Numbered from the stretch's first letter, positions 14,939 through 26,881 are shown. The stretch is 64,000 bases of DNA from Lysobacteraceae bacterium (GCA_012523465.1 JAAYIK010000013.1:62001-126000); one strand, 5' to 3'. Numbers and translations: made by a program. The notes: a model not told the origin generated them from the sequence alone.

Positions 14939-16324
14939 GTGTCAGCCTCCAAACGCTCGCGGGATACCTGGTCCAGCGGGCTCATCTTCGGTCTGGTTCT
15001 GACCGGCGCGACGGCAGGGTTTGGCAACTTTTGGCGCTTTCCCTATCTGGTCGGCGAGCACGGCGGCGGGGCGTTCCTGCTGGTTTACCTGCTTTGCCTG
15101 CTAGCGCTGGGCGTGCCGCTGCTGGCGGCGGAGATCCTCGTTGGGCGTCGCGGACGGGGCAGTCCGGTTGCGGCCGTCGCAAGGCTCTCCCTGCAGGAAG
15201 GACTGTGGCCGTCCTGGCGCGCGCTCGGCTGGTTGTGCCTGCTCAGCTGCTGCCTGCTGCTGGCGACGCTCAGCGTGGTCGGCGGCTGGGCGCTTGCCTA
15301 TGTTTTCCGCGCCGCCTCCGGAGCGTTCGCTGAGTTGGATGCGTTGCAGGCGGCGGATCTTTTCCAGCAACTGATCCGTGATCCGGAGCGGTTGCTGGCT
15401 TGGCATACCCTGTTCCTGGGCTTTGCCATGATGGTGGTGGCGCGCGGCGTTCGCTGGGGGCTGGAGGAGGCGGCACACTGGTTTGTACCGATGCTGTTTG
15501 GTCTGCTGCTGCTGTTGGTTGGCTATACTGCAGCGGCCAGCGGGCAGAGCTCGGATGCGCTTCGGCACATGCTGTGGCCCCGCCTCGGCGCCCTGGGCTG
15601 GGAATCGCTGCTGCTGGCGATGCGGCACGCCATTTATACGCTGTCGCTGGGTCTCGGGGTGGCCCTGACGTTGGGAGCCTATCTCGATGAGCGAGTGTCG
15701 ATACTGAAGGCATCGCTGCTGGTCGCGATCGCCGACACGGCGCTGGGGATTTTGGCGGGGCTGATGGTGTTTCCGGTGCTTTTCGGCGCCGCGCTGCTTT
15801 CCAGCTCCGGTCCCGAGCTGGTGTTTCAGGCCATCCCGCTTGCCTTGGGACAGCTGCCGAGCGGCACCTGGTTCGGGACGCTGTTTTTCTTGCTGCTGGT
15901 GTTCGCCGCCTGGACTTCCGCCATCGCCCTGTTGGAGCCGCTGGTGGCGTATCTGATGGAGCGGCGTGGGCTGGAGCGGCCGCATGCCACCAGCTACGCG
16001 GGCATTGTGGCTTGGTCCCTGGGCGTGGTGGCGCTGCTGTCATTGAGCCTCTGGGCTCATGTGCGTCCTCTGGGCCGGCTCGACGGTTTTGCGGAAAGCA
16101 CGCTGTTCGACATCATGGCCTTCGTCGCCGCGGACCTTTTCCTGCCGGTCAGCAGCCTGGCGCTGGCGCTGCTCGTCGGCTGGCGGATGTCGGCGCGCAG
16201 TGCGGAACTGGAACTCGGATCGGGAGTCGGATTCAGAATCTGGCTGGTACTGATCCGCTACGTCGTTCCCCTGGGCCTGCTGGTGGTGTTGGCAGACGGT
16301 CTTGGGCTTTTTGGTTTTGCTTGA
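14939..16324 (+). CDS. sodium-dependent transporter, NSS (SNF) family
   Basis: A 461-residue inner-membrane symporter of the neurotransmitter:sodium symporter family, importing amino acids or related solutes with Na+. The diagnostic first helix motif is present as GATAGFGNFWRFPYLVGEHGGGAF in two parts (residues about 22-45), including the Asn, Gly and Phe residues that line the sodium and substrate sites in LeuT. About eleven to twelve hydrophobic segments follow. The start is a GTG at 14939 with AGGAGATAAGGA just upstream; the frame is open further upstream but shows no membrane-protein character there. ratA starts 6 bp after its stop. Confidence 0.92.
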   Translation: MSASKRSRDTWSSGLIFGLVLTGATAGFGNFWRFPYLVGEHGGGAFLLVYLLCLLALGVPLLAAEILVGRRGRGSPVAAVARLSLQEGLWPSWRALGWLCLLSCCLLLATLSVVGGWALAYVFRAASGAFAELDALQAADLFQQLIRDPERLLAWHTLFLGFAMMVVARGVRWGLEEAAHWFVPMLFGLLLLLVGYTAAASGQSSDALRHMLWPRLGALGWESLLLAMRHAIYTLSLGLGVALTLGAYLDERVSILKASLLVAIADTALGILAGLMVFPVLFGAALLSSSGPELVFQAIPLALGQLPSGTWFGTLFFLLLVFAAWTSAIALLEPLVAYLMERRGLERPHATSYAGIVAWSLGVVALLSLSLWAHVRPLGRLDGFAESTLFDIMAFVAADLFLPVSSLALALLVGWRMSARSAELELGSGVGFRIWLVLIRYVVPLGLLVVLADGLGLFGFA

Positions 16325-16330
16325 GGTGCT

Positions 16331-16762
16331 ATGGCTACCGTTTCCCGTAGCGCGCTGGTGATGCATTCGGCGCAGCAGATGTATGACTTGGTGGTGGATG
16401 TGGATTCCTACCGTGAATTCCTGCCTTGGTGCGGCGACAGCCGAGTCCTGAAGCAGGAGGGCAACGAGGTCGAAGCCTGCATCCTGATTTCCAAGGCCGG
16501 AATCGAGCGCGCTTTTACTACCCGCAACCGCATGGAGCCGGGCAGGCTGGTGGAAATTCGCCTCGTTGAGGGGCCCTTCAAGCACTTGGATGGCCATTGG
16601 CGCTTCCATCCCCTGCGCGAAGACGCCTGCAAGGTCACCCTGGATCTGGAGTACGAGTTTTCCTCCAAGATCTTCACCGTGGCTTTTGGCAGCGTTTTCA
16701 CCCAGATTGCCAACACCCTGGTCGATGCCTTCGTGAAACGGGCCAAAGAGCTTTATGGCTGA
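16331..16762 (+). CDS. ratA: RatA / Coq10-like START-domain protein
   Basis: A 143-residue polyketide-cyclase/START-fold protein. The family pattern SRSALVMHSAQQMYDLVVDVDSYREFLPWC is spread over residues 5-34, and the C-terminal helix VFTQIANTLVDAFVKRAKELYG closes the lipid-binding cavity. Homologues are named RatA (reported to block ribosome subunit joining) and Coq10 (ubiquinone binding); the name toxin should be used cautiously because the same proteins support respiration. It overlaps the ratB start by 8 bp and lies near bamE, the standard neighbourhood. Confidence 0.93.
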   Translation: MATVSRSALVMHSAQQMYDLVVDVDSYREFLPWCGDSRVLKQEGNEVEACILISKAGIERAFTTRNRMEPGRLVEIRLVEGPFKHLDGHWRFHPLREDACKVTLDLEYEFSSKIFTVAFGSVFTQIANTLVDAFVKRAKELYG

Positions 16763-17045
16763 GCAGGGATTCGTGGTCGAGGTGGTCTATGCGCGGGCCG
16801 ACGTGCAAAGCCTGGTCAGCGTGCTGGTTCCTGCCGGAGCGGTGCTGCGTGACGCGGTGCAGCGTTCCGGTTTGGCCGAGCACTATCCCGAGCTCGATCT
16901 CGACCGGCTGGATGCCGGCATCTTCGGCAAGCCGGCAGCGCCGGATACGCCGCTGCGCCCGGGCGATCGGGTCGAACTTTATCGTCCGCTGTTGGCCAAC
17001 CCCAAGGAGATGCGCCGGCAGCGCGCCCAGCGCCAGCGACGGTAA
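16755..17045 (+). CDS. ratB: RnfH family ubiquitin-like protein (RatB)
   Basis: A 96-residue beta-grasp protein of the RnfH/RatB family. Visible features are VEVVYARADVQSLVSVLVPAGAVLRDAV at the start and GIFGKPAAPDTPLRPGDRVELYRPL near the end, the stretch that defines the family. Its biochemical role is not settled. It overlaps ratA and is convergent with bamE, leaving 34 bp between them. Confidence 0.92.
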   Translation: MAEQGFVVEVVYARADVQSLVSVLVPAGAVLRDAVQRSGLAEHYPELDLDRLDAGIFGKPAAPDTPLRPGDRVELYRPLLANPKEMRRQRAQRQRR

Positions 17046-17079
17046 AGCCGGCTCCAGGCCCTGGCAAGGGCGGGTGCGG

Positions 17080-17436
17080 TCATTTTTCGTCGAGGCTGCG
17101 CCAAGTGCGAGGTTGCAGGTCGCCTTCCACGGCAACGAGGCGGTCGTTCTCGAAGAACACCGTCACACGCTTGCTGTTCAGTTCACCGCCGCCGGGCTTG
17201 ACGGCTTCGATATAGTCCCAGCGGTCTCGGGTGAACGGGTCCACCAGCGGGGGAGAGCCAAGCAGGAACTGGACCTGGCGACGGCTCATGCCGGGGCGCA
17301 GCTGGTCGACCATTTCCTGGGTGATGATGGTGCCCTGATGGATGTCGGGCTTGTAGACGAAGGGCAGGCTGTCGAGCGCACAACCTCCGCACAGGCTGGC
17401 GACCACGATCAGACCAAGGATGCGCTGCCGTATCAT
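17080..17436 (-). CDS. bamE: outer membrane protein assembly factor BamE
   Basis: A small lipoprotein (118 residues from ATG 17436) of the BAM complex that inserts outer-membrane barrels. The N-terminus is a lipoprotein signal, IRQRILGLIVVASLCGGC, with Cys19 as the likely lipidated residue. The SmpA/OmlA core shows YKPDIHQGTIITQEMVDQLRPGM then LLGSPPLVDPF and RWDY. I prefer the ATG at 17436 (GGAG 10 bases before) to a TTG six codons upstream. It is divergent from fur, a classic arrangement. Confidence 0.95.
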   Translation of the reverse strand: MIRQRILGLIVVASLCGGCALDSLPFVYKPDIHQGTIITQEMVDQLRPGMSRRQVQFLLGSPPLVDPFTRDRWDYIEAVKPGGGELNSKRVTVFFENDRLVAVEGDLQPRTWRSLDEK

Positions 17437-17463
17437 TGTGGAACATCTCCGCAAGCTTGGGCG

Positions 17464-17492
17464 ATAATACTAACCATTCACGAGCTGCTTAA
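17464..17492 (-). promoter_or_regulatory. putative bamE promoter
   Basis: On the minus strand TTAAGC (17492-17487) and TATTAT (17469-17464) are separated by 17 bp, placing transcription start about 20 bases before the bamE ATG. Confidence 0.55.
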
Positions 17493-17737
17493 CGACCCTT
17501 TCCTGCGCAAGGGTCGGGCGAGACCGGTGAGCGTCGGGGTGACCGCGGTGCGGCGTGCATTGCGCGCGGCGGGGGATGGAATGGAATCCGGATCGAGCGG
17601 TCTTAGTTCGAGGGGCGGCTGCAACAGGAAGCAATGTTTTGCGGAGGCGCTACCACCGGCATGGGATACGGCCTGATGCGCCCCCTGTTGGAACACTCCC
17701 TGGGTTCTCAGGCGGCATCGATAAAAGGGGGAGCTTT

Positions 17738-18148
17738 GTGGTAACCAAAGACCTTCGCGAAGCGGGACTCAAGGTCACGCACCCACGAATGAAGATCCTC
17801 GAGCTGCTGTCGCAGAGCGAGAACCGCCACGTAACGGCGGAAGACGTCTACAAGGCACTGCTGGAGTCCGGCGAAGACATCGGCCTGGCGACGGTGTACC
17901 GGGTACTTACCCAGTTCGAAGGGGCGGGCATCGTCCAGCGCCATTATTTCGAGGGCAACCAGTCGGTTTTCGAGCTGGCCGAAGGCGAGCACCACGATCA
18001 CATGGTGTGCACCAAATGCGGCGCGATCGAGGAGTTCGTCGACGCGACGATTGAGAAGCGCCAAGAAGCCATCGCCAAGGAGCGGGGCTTCGAGATCACC
18101 GACCACTCGCTGATTCTTTATGGCCGCTGCCGCGACTGCCGTGAATAA
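17738..18148 (+). CDS. fur: ferric uptake regulator Fur
   Basis: A 136-residue iron-responsive repressor. The winged-helix part carries GLKVTHPRMKILELL and the recognition region GLATVYRVLTQFEGAGIV. The dimer domain has the metal-binding run GEHHDHMVC and the CTKCG and CRDC cysteine pairs. The start is the GTG at 17738, giving MVTKDLREAG, with AAAAGGGGGA seven bases upstream. The divergent gap to bamE (about 300 bp) presumably holds both promoters; I could not pick out a convincing Fur box there. Confidence 0.96.
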   Translation: MVTKDLREAGLKVTHPRMKILELLSQSENRHVTAEDVYKALLESGEDIGLATVYRVLTQFEGAGIVQRHYFEGNQSVFELAEGEHHDHMVCTKCGAIEEFVDATIEKRQEAIAKERGFEITDHSLILYGRCRDCRE

Positions 18149-18210
18149 AGTTGCCGGGCATGCCAAGGCATGCCCGGCAGTAAGCGCAGACGGAATGGTC
18201 TATCCCGGTT

Positions 18211-19896
18211 TCAGGCCTGCTTTGCCATGCGGCCATGGGCGGTGGCCAGCATCTCCCGCGCGTGGCCGATGGTCTGATCGGTGATTTCCACGCCGCCCAG
18301 CATGCGGGCGATTTCTTGAATACGCTCTTCCAGGCCCAGCGGCCGCACCTGGGTGTAAGTGCGATCGCCGTCGGTATGCTTGCTGACCTGGAAATGATGA
18401 TGGGCCTGGGCGGCGACCTGCGGCAGATGGGTCACGCAGAGCACCTGCCGGTCGTTGCCCAGCAGCCGCAGCTGCCGGCCCACCACCTCGGCGATGGCGC
18501 CGCCGATGCCGACGTCGGCTTCGTCGAAAACCAAGGTGGGAATGCGGCCGCTCTTGGCGGTGGCAACCTGTATCGCCAGGCCGATGCGCGATAGCTCGCC
18601 GCCGGAGGCGATGCGGGTGAGCGGTCCCATGGGCAGTCCCGGGTTGGTGCGCACCAGGAATTCTACGCTGTCGAGCCCGTGACGAGCCGGCCGGCCGTCG
18701 GCGTCATGGTTGACGTTGACCGTGAATTCCGCGCCCGGCATACCCAGCTCGTGGATGAAGCGGGTGACCCGCTCGGCCAGGGCGGCGGCGGCTTTCTGGC
18801 GGGCACGACTGAGCGCCGCGGCAGCTTTGCGGTAGGCCGCATCGGCCGCGGTGCGCTCCTGCTGCAGCTCGGCCAGTCGCTGCTCGGCGTTTTCCAGTCG
18901 TGCCAGCTCGCGGGACAACGCTTCTAGCCACTCCGGCAGCTCTTCCACTCGCACCCGGTGCTTGCGTGCCAGGTCGTTGAGCAGGCCCAGCTGCTCTTCC
19001 ACCCAGGCCAGCCGCTCCGGGTCGAGCTCCAAGCCGTCGGCATAGCGACGCAGGCTATCGCAAGCTTCTTGGATCTGGATCAGGGCGCTGCTCAGCAGCG
19101 CGTAGGGCTCATTGAGCTCGGGGTCGGTCTTGAGTAGCCGCTGCAGGGCACCCGCCGCATGGGCCAGAGCCTGCTGCACACTGCTTTCTCCCTCGTAGAG
19201 CAGGTCGATGATCCGCTGTGCCGTGGCGAGCAGGTCGCCAGCTGCCGCCAAGCGTCTTTGCTCGCTGTCGAGCTCGGCGATGCCGTCGGGGGTCGGCTTG
19301 AGTGCGCTCAACTCCTCGACTTGGAAACGCAGCAGCTCCAGGCGGTCGCGGTAGTCGCTGTCGCCGTCGAGCGAGCGAATCTCGGCCTCGATCGCCGTCA
19401 GCTTTTGATGGGCCTGCGCCACGGCGGCTAGCTCGGCCTCATGCTGGCCGAAGCCGTCCAGGGCGTCCCGTTGCGCGTCGCGGCGGAATAGCGACTGGTG
19501 CGCATGCTGGCCATGAATGTCCACTAGGAATTCGCCCAGCTCGCGCAGCATCTGCACGGGGACCGGAGTGCCGTTGATGAAGCCGCGGGAGCGTCCGTTG
19601 GCGTGAATAACCCGCCGCAGCATGCATTCATCGTTGGTGGCGAGATCGTTGTCCTGCAGCCAACGCGCGGCATCGCTGTCGGGAGCGATGCGAAAGATGG
19701 CGGTGACCTCGGCCTTGTCTGCCCCGGCGCGTATCATGTCGGCCTCGGCACGGTCGCCCAGGCAGAGGCCGAGCGCATCGAGCAATATGGATTTGCCGGC
19801 GCCGGTCTCCCCGGTCAGCGCGCTCATGCCCTCTGCGAAATCCAACTCCAGCGTTTCGACGATCGTGAAATTGCGGATGTGGATGTGGCTCAGCAT
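18211..19896 (-). CDS. recN: DNA repair protein RecN
   Basis: A 561-residue SMC-like ATPase used in double-strand break repair. The Walker A motif GETGAGKS is at residues about 29-36, followed by long heptad-rich stretches (about 150-370) forming the coiled coil. The ABC signature region RIASGGELSRIGLAI and Walker B LVFDEADVGIGG lie near residues 430-470. It starts 13 bp after the nadK stop, so the two are probably cotranscribed. No LexA box is visible directly in front of it, unlike E. coli recN. Confidence 0.97.
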   Translation of the reverse strand: MLSHIHIRNFTIVETLELDFAEGMSALTGETGAGKSILLDALGLCLGDRAEADMIRAGADKAEVTAIFRIAPDSDAARWLQDNDLATNDECMLRRVIHANGRSRGFINGTPVPVQMLRELGEFLVDIHGQHAHQSLFRRDAQRDALDGFGQHEAELAAVAQAHQKLTAIEAEIRSLDGDSDYRDRLELLRFQVEELSALKPTPDGIAELDSEQRRLAAAGDLLATAQRIIDLLYEGESSVQQALAHAAGALQRLLKTDPELNEPYALLSSALIQIQEACDSLRRYADGLELDPERLAWVEEQLGLLNDLARKHRVRVEELPEWLEALSRELARLENAEQRLAELQQERTAADAAYRKAAAALSRARQKAAAALAERVTRFIHELGMPGAEFTVNVNHDADGRPARHGLDSVEFLVRTNPGLPMGPLTRIASGGELSRIGLAIQVATAKSGRIPTLVFDEADVGIGGAIAEVVGRQLRLLGNDRQVLCVTHLPQVAAQAHHHFQVSKHTDGDRTYTQVRPLGLEERIQEIARMLGGVEITDQTIGHAREMLATAHGRMAKQA

Positions 19897-19909
19897 AGGA
19901 CGGACATGA

Positions 19910-20791
19910 TTAGTGGGTATTGGTATCGCCCCAGCGCAGCTTGGCGCGCAGGATGTCGAAATAGCGGTAGTGCGGCGGGTGGATCAGCCGGACGCGGTGG
20001 TCGTGCCGGCGGATGCGCAGCCGGCTCCCGGGCTGCAGCCCCATGTCGCTTTGTCCGTCGCAGCTGACGCCGACCCGCTGAATGTAATCGTCCGGAACTT
20101 CCACCTCGATGAGGCTGTCGGCGGAAATGACCAGCGGCCGGTTGCTCAGCGTGTGGGGGCAAACGGGTACCAGAGTGATGGCGTCCACTGCCGGATGGAC
20201 GATGGGGCCGCCGGTTGCCAGCGCATAGGCTGTGGAGCCGGTCGGGGTGGCGATGATGATGCCATCGGCCCGGTGCGGCGTGAGCAGGCTGCCGTCGATG
20301 TAAGTTCGGAATTCGATCAGCCGCGCCGTGTTCCACTTGTAAAGGACAACGTCGTTCAGCGCCAGGCTGCTGACCAGCACCTTGCCCTGGCGATGGATCT
20401 CGGCGCGCAGCAAGATGCGGTCCTCCTCGATGAAGTCGCCGCCGAGCACGGCATCCAGACCGTCGAAATCGTAGGGCGGGAGGTCCACCAGAAAACCCAG
20501 GCGGCCGCGGTTGACGCCGAGCAGGGGAATGCCGTGATCGACCACCAGACGCGCGGTATGCAGCAAGGTGCCGTCGCCGCCTACCGAGATGACCAGGTCG
20601 GTACCTTCGACGAGAGCGGGGGAGTCGAGGCAGCGACTGCCGCTGGGCGTCGGAGCATTGCCGACGATGGCGCTGTCGAGCGCAACCTCCATTCCGCGCT
20701 TGAGCAAATGGCCGGCAATGTGCAGAACCGTCTCCAGGGTTCCGGCATCCTGCGGTTTACCAGTGATCGCGATTTTCTTGAAAGCGTGCAT
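19910..20791 (-). CDS. nadK: NAD(+) kinase
   Basis: A 293-residue enzyme that phosphorylates NAD+ to NADP+. The catalytic GGDGTLLHTAR motif (residues about 65-75), GVNRGRLGFL and the ADGIIIATPTGSTAYALATGGP segment are all present, as in bacterial NadK. ATG 20791 is chosen (MHAFKKIAITGKP); a TTG four codons upstream is possible. recN follows closely. The start lies about 75 bp from the heat-shock promoter region, transcribed the other way. Confidence 0.96.
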   Translation of the reverse strand: MHAFKKIAITGKPQDAGTLETVLHIAGHLLKRGMEVALDSAIVGNAPTPSGSRCLDSPALVEGTDLVISVGGDGTLLHTARLVVDHGIPLLGVNRGRLGFLVDLPPYDFDGLDAVLGGDFIEEDRILLRAEIHRQGKVLVSSLALNDVVLYKWNTARLIEFRTYIDGSLLTPHRADGIIIATPTGSTAYALATGGPIVHPAVDAITLVPVCPHTLSNRPLVISADSLIEVEVPDDYIQRVGVSCDGQSDMGLQPGSRLRIRRHDHRVRLIHPPHYRYFDILRAKLRWGDTNTH

Positions 20792-20898
20792 GGGGAAAAC
20801 CAACGAGCAACTGCGGCGAACTTAACACGGGCGCCGGAGTAGCCGCCAGATGCGGTGTTTCGCCTTGACACGATCTGTTCATATTGTTAGCGTTCCTT

Positions 20899-20925
20899 TT
20901 AGCACTCGAAGGGTGAGAGTGCTAA
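20899..20925 (+). promoter_or_regulatory. CIRCE operator (HrcA binding site)
   Basis: A perfect inverted repeat TTAGCACTC-N9-GAGTGCTAA, the consensus HrcA operator. It lies 45 bp upstream of the chosen hrcA start, downstream of a TTGACA at 20865-20870. It should give heat-inducible, self-repressed control of hrcA-grpE-dnaK. Confidence 0.95.
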
Positions 20926-20969
20926 TAATGGCAAGCCGTTTTCCGCATGATAGCGGATGCGATAACGAC

Positions 20970-22040
20970 ATGGTCGACAACCAATACAGCGAACTGAGCG
21001 AGCGCGCCCAGCATTTGCTGAAAGTGCTGGTGCAAAGGCACATACGCGATGGCCAGCCGGTCGGATCGCGCACGCTCACTCGTGATTCCGGGTTGCCATT
21101 GAGTCCGGCGACGGTCCGCAACGTGATGTCGGATCTGGAAGACCTCGGCTATGTGCAGGCGCCGCACACCTCGGCTGGGCGGGTGCCTACGGACAAGGGG
21201 TATCGCTTTTTCGTCGACACGTTGCTGACCGTCCGCAACCTCAAGCTGCCCGAGGCCGATCGCATGCGGCTGCGGCTGGATGCCAGCAGTGGGCCGACCG
21301 GCCTGGTGGACTCCGCCTCCAATTTGCTGTCGGGCCTGACCCGCTATGCCGGTTTGGTGACGCTGCCGCGCCAGGCCTATCATGCCTTTCGGCAGGTGGA
21401 GTTCCTGCCGCTGTCGGAGCGGCGGGTGCTGGTCATCATCATTGTCAACGATCAGGAGATTCAGAATCGGGTCATCGAAACCGACCGGAACTTCACCGCC
21501 GACGAGCTGTGCAAGGTGGCCAATTTCCTGAATCAGCGGTTTGCTGGCAAGGACTTCCGCACTGTCCGCGAGCAACTGATTCAGGAAATCGACCATGCCC
21601 GGCAGGACATGAATAGCCTGATGGAGGCGGCGGTCCAGGTTGCCAAGCAGGTGTTCATTGATCAGCCGGAAGAGAAGGACTACGTCCTGGCTGGACAGAC
21701 CAACCTGATGGAGCATGCCGACCTGGCCAATGTCGAGAAGCTGCGTGAGCTGTTCGAGGCGTTCAACCAGAAGCGCGACGTGCTGCACATCCTCGACAAG
21801 AGCATTAAGGCGCAGGGTGTGCAGATCTTCATTGGCCAGGAGTCCGGCTACACCGTGTTCGATGGCTGCAGCCTGGTGACCTCCACCTATGAAGTCGATG
21901 GCGAGGTCCTGGGCGTCCTGGGCGTAATTGGCCCGACCCGCATGCCCTACGAACGGGTCATCCCTATCGTCGACATGACGGCGCGGTTGTTGGGTGAGGC
22001 GCTCAACCCCAAGTCAGGGGCGGATTCCGATTCCGACTAG
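20970..22040 (+). CDS. hrcA: heat-inducible transcription repressor HrcA
   Basis: A 356-residue repressor that binds CIRCE and is kept active by GroEL. The N-terminal winged helix shows ERAQHLLKVLVQRHIRDGQPVGSRTL and SPATVRNVMSDLEDLGYVQAPHTSAGRVPTD. The C-terminal dimerisation region ends with GVIGPTRMPYERVIPIVD. I take ATG 20970 because it gives the normal N-terminus; an ATG at 20928 sits against the operator and adds 14 residues. It heads a heat-shock cluster with grpE 49 bp downstream. Confidence 0.95.
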   Translation: MVDNQYSELSERAQHLLKVLVQRHIRDGQPVGSRTLTRDSGLPLSPATVRNVMSDLEDLGYVQAPHTSAGRVPTDKGYRFFVDTLLTVRNLKLPEADRMRLRLDASSGPTGLVDSASNLLSGLTRYAGLVTLPRQAYHAFRQVEFLPLSERRVLVIIIVNDQEIQNRVIETDRNFTADELCKVANFLNQRFAGKDFRTVREQLIQEIDHARQDMNSLMEAAVQVAKQVFIDQPEEKDYVLAGQTNLMEHADLANVEKLRELFEAFNQKRDVLHILDKSIKAQGVQIFIGQESGYTVFDGCSLVTSTYEVDGEVLGVLGVIGPTRMPYERVIPIVDMTARLLGEALNPKSGADSDSD

Positions 22041-22089
22041 ATGCCCGGGCACAGCGCTGCGATTTTCAGTAGCAACTGAGAGGTTCGTA

Positions 22090-22659
22090 ATGACGGAAGA
22101 ACAGCGGCAGGATCAGGCCGAAGAGCCGCAATCCAGTGAAGCGCCAGATCGCGTGGCGGAGCTGGAAAAGGAACTGGCCGAAGCGCGCCAGAAAGCTGAA
22201 GAGAACTGGAACCAGTTCCTCCGTGCGCGGGCTGAGCTCGAGAACACTAGGCGCCGCACCGAACGAGAAATCGAGCAGGCGCACAAGTTTGCCCTGGAGA
22301 ACTTCGCCAGCCAGTTGCTGGGCGTATGGGACAGCCTTGAGATGGGGGTGGCCGCAGCGCAGGATCCCAACGCCGATGTCGCCTCTCTGCGCGAAGGCAC
22401 GGAGCTGACGCTGAAGATGCTGACCCAGGTGATGGAGAAGTTCGGTATCGTGCAAATTAACCCGCAAGGGGAGAAGTTCGATCCCTCCAGGCATGAGGCG
22501 ATGGCGGCTCAGGAGGCCGACGGGGTCGAGCCGAACACTGTGCTGACCGTCGTCCAGAAAGGCTACATGCTGCATGACCGCCTGCTGCGGCCGGCCATGG
22601 TCGTGGTCTCGAAACAGGCAGCGCAACCGGCCGGCGGTCAGGTCGACGAACAAGCTTGA
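22090..22659 (+). CDS. grpE: nucleotide exchange factor GrpE
   Basis: A 189-residue homodimeric co-chaperone that releases ADP from DnaK. An acidic N-terminus leads into a long coiled coil (residues about 20-90, RVAELEKELAEARQKAEENW and on) and the beta-wing domain with FDPSRHEAM and VLTVVQKGYMLHDRLLRPAMVVV. Start ATG 22090 follows GAGAGG. It lies between hrcA and dnaK. Confidence 0.97.
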   Translation: MTEEQRQDQAEEPQSSEAPDRVAELEKELAEARQKAEENWNQFLRARAELENTRRRTEREIEQAHKFALENFASQLLGVWDSLEMGVAAAQDPNADVASLREGTELTLKMLTQVMEKFGIVQINPQGEKFDPSRHEAMAAQEADGVEPNTVLTVVQKGYMLHDRLLRPAMVVVSKQAAQPAGGQVDEQA

Positions 22660-22749
22660 AGACGAAAGCGGTCGGGCACTGGTTTAGGTTGTAGTGTCTC
22701 GGGCGCTGGGGGGTTACAGCGCAGCCGGGACGATGTCAGGAGTTGAAGC

Positions 22750-24672
22750 ATGTCGAAAGTCATCGGAATCGATTTGGGAACGACGAACTCGTGCGTCGCC
22801 GTCATGGAAGGCGGGAAGCCGCGAGTCATCGAGAACAGCGAAGGCGATAGGACGACGCCGTCCGTCGTTGCTTTTGTCGACGGCGACGAGATTCTGGTGG
22901 GCCAGCCGGCCAAGCGTCAGGCGGTCACCAACCCCGAGAATACCATCTTCGCTGCCAAGCGCCTGATCGGTCGGCGCTACGACGAGGACGTCGTGCAGCG
23001 GGACATCCAGAAGATGCCCTACAAGATCGTCCGGGCCGACAATGGCGACGCCTGGATCGAAGCGCGTGGCCGCAAGATGGCGCCGCCGGAGATCTCCGCC
23101 CGCGTGTTGATGAAGATGAAGCAGACCGCCGAGGATTACCTGGGCGAGCCGGTTACCGAAGCGGTCATCACCGTGCCGGCCTACTTCAACGACTCCCAGC
23201 GGCAGGCGACCAAGGATGCGGGACGCATTGCCGGCCTCGAGGTCAAGCGCATCATCAACGAGCCGACCGCGGCGGCCCTCGCCTACGGCCTGGACAAGGT
23301 GCGCGGTGACCGCAAGATCGCGGTGTACGACCTCGGCGGCGGCACCTTCGACATTTCCATCATCGAGATCGCCGAGATCGACGGCGAGCACCAGTTCGAG
23401 GTGCTGGCCACCAACGGCGACACTTTCCTCGGTGGCGAGGATTTCGACCGGCGCATCATCGAGTACATCATCGGCGAGTTCAAGAAGGACCAGGGCATCG
23501 ACCTGTCCGGCGACCCGCTGGCGATGCAGCGTCTCAAGGAGGCCGCCGAGAAGGCCAAGATCGAGCTTTCCTCCACGCAGCAGACCGAGATCAACCTGCC
23601 GTACATCACGGCCGACCAGAGCGGGCCCAAGCACCTCAACATGAAACTGACTCGGGCCAAACTGGAGTCGCTGGTGGAGGACCTCATCGAGCGTGCCATC
23701 GAGCCGTGCCGGATTGCGCTCAAGGACTCGGGGCTGTCCGCTTCCGAGATCGACGAGGTCATCCTGGTCGGCGGTCAGACCCGCATGCCCAAGGTCCAGG
23801 AGGCGGTCAAGGCATTCTTCGGCAAGGAGCCTCGGCGTGACGTCAATCCGGACGAAGCCGTGGCGTTGGGCGCTGCCATCCAGGGCGGCGTGCTGGCCGG
23901 CGAGGTTAAGGACGTCCTGCTGCTCGACGTGACGCCGCTGTCACTGGGCATCGAGACGCTCGGCGGCGTGATGACCAAGATCATCGAGAAGAACACCACC
24001 ATCCCGACCAAGGCGACGCAGGTGTTCTCTACCGCCGAGGACAACCAGACCGCCGTGACCGTGCACGTGTTGCAGGGCGAGCGGGAAATGGCGCGCGACA
24101 ACAAGTCGCTGGGTCGCTTCGACTTGACCGACATCCCGCCGGCTCCGCGTGGCGTGCCGCAAATCGAGGTCACCTTCGACATCGATGCCAACGGCATTCT
24201 GCACGTCTCGGCGCGCGACAAGGCCACTGGTAAGCAGCAGTCCATTGTCATCAAGGCCTCTTCCGGGCTGAGCGAGGAAGAGATCGAGCGCATGATTCGC
24301 GACGCCGAGCTCCATAAGGAAGAGGACCGGCGCGCTCGCGAGCTGGTGGAGGCGCGCAACCAGGCCGACAACCTGATCCACGCCACCCGCAAGTCGATGA
24401 AGGAACTCGGTGACAAGCTCAGTGAAGGCGAGAAGCAGGAGCTGGAGGCCGCAATCAAGGAGCTGGAGGATGTCCTGCAGGGCGACGACAAGCAGGCCAT
24501 CGAGCGCAAGGCGCAGGCCTTGGCCGAGCGCTCCGGCAAGCTGGCGGAGCGGCTTTATGCCCAGAACCAGACCTCCGGTACGGAGCAGCAGTCGCAGAGC
24601 GGCCAGCAGCGGGACGAGGACGTGGTCGATGCCGAGTTCGAGGAGGTCAAGGACGACGACCGCAAGAACTGA
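22750..24672 (+). CDS. dnaK: molecular chaperone DnaK
   Basis: A 640-residue Hsp70. Visible signatures include [16 protein letters not shown] at the N-terminus, [15 protein letters not shown] near residue 190, [14 protein letters not shown] near 340, the substrate domain (about 390-500), the helical lid, and an acidic C-terminal tail [17 protein letters not shown]. The ATG has CAGGAG 9 bp upstream. It is under the CIRCE-controlled cluster and is followed by a stem-loop before dnaJ. Confidence 0.99.
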   Translation: MSKVIGIDLGTTNSCVAVMEGGKPRVIENSEGDRTTPSVVAFVDGDEILVGQPAKRQAVTNPENTIFAAKRLIGRRYDEDVVQRDIQKMPYKIVRADNGDAWIEARGRKMAPPEISARVLMKMKQTAEDYLGEPVTEAVITVPAYFNDSQRQATKDAGRIAGLEVKRIINEPTAAALAYGLDKVRGDRKIAVYDLGGGTFDISIIEIAEIDGEHQFEVLATNGDTFLGGEDFDRRIIEYIIGEFKKDQGIDLSGDPLAMQRLKEAAEKAKIELSSTQQTEINLPYITADQSGPKHLNMKLTRAKLESLVEDLIERAIEPCRIALKDSGLSASEIDEVILVGGQTRMPKVQEAVKAFFGKEPRRDVNPDEAVALGAAIQGGVLAGEVKDVLLLDVTPLSLGIETLGGVMTKIIEKNTTIPTKATQVFSTAEDNQTAVTVHVLQGEREMARDNKSLGRFDLTDIPPAPRGVPQIEVTFDIDANGILHVSARDKATGKQQSIVIKASSGLSEEEIERMIRDAELHKEEDRRARELVEARNQADNLIHATRKSMKELGDKLSEGEKQELEAAIKELEDVLQGDDKQAIERKAQALAERSGKLAERLYAQNQTSGTEQQSQSGQQRDEDVVDAEFEEVKDDDRKN

Positions 24673-24698
24673 GGCGGCAGCTGCCAACAGCGGCAACG

Positions 24699-24728
24699 AC
24701 GAAGGCGCGGGAATTCCTGCGCCTTCGT
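24699..24728 (+). terminator. stem-loop between dnaK and dnaJ
   Basis: ACGAAGGCGC and GCGCCTTCGT form a perfect 10-bp stem with a 10-base loop. Only ATTT follows, so termination is probably partial. It could set the lower level of dnaJ relative to dnaK. Confidence 0.6.
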
Positions 24729-24806
24729 ATTTGGGGGTAGGGAAGCGCATCCCAGCCTGCTGCGGAACTTGCCAGCCGGTTGGAATGCGTTTCTCCGCCG
24801 TTGCCC

Positions 24807-26807
<2,001 letters not shown>

Positions 26808-26881
26808 GCGGTGCTTTACCCTCCCGCTGTCCGCCTACGCCGGCCGCTGCGGTCCGGCGTCTCGCTCGCCCTGGGGCGGCT

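Noticed and set aside
20865-20870. A full sigma-32 promoter before hrcA
   Set aside because: TTGACA/CTTGAC is present but no CCCCATnT-like -10 lies at the required spacing; the CIRCE element alone explains heat control.
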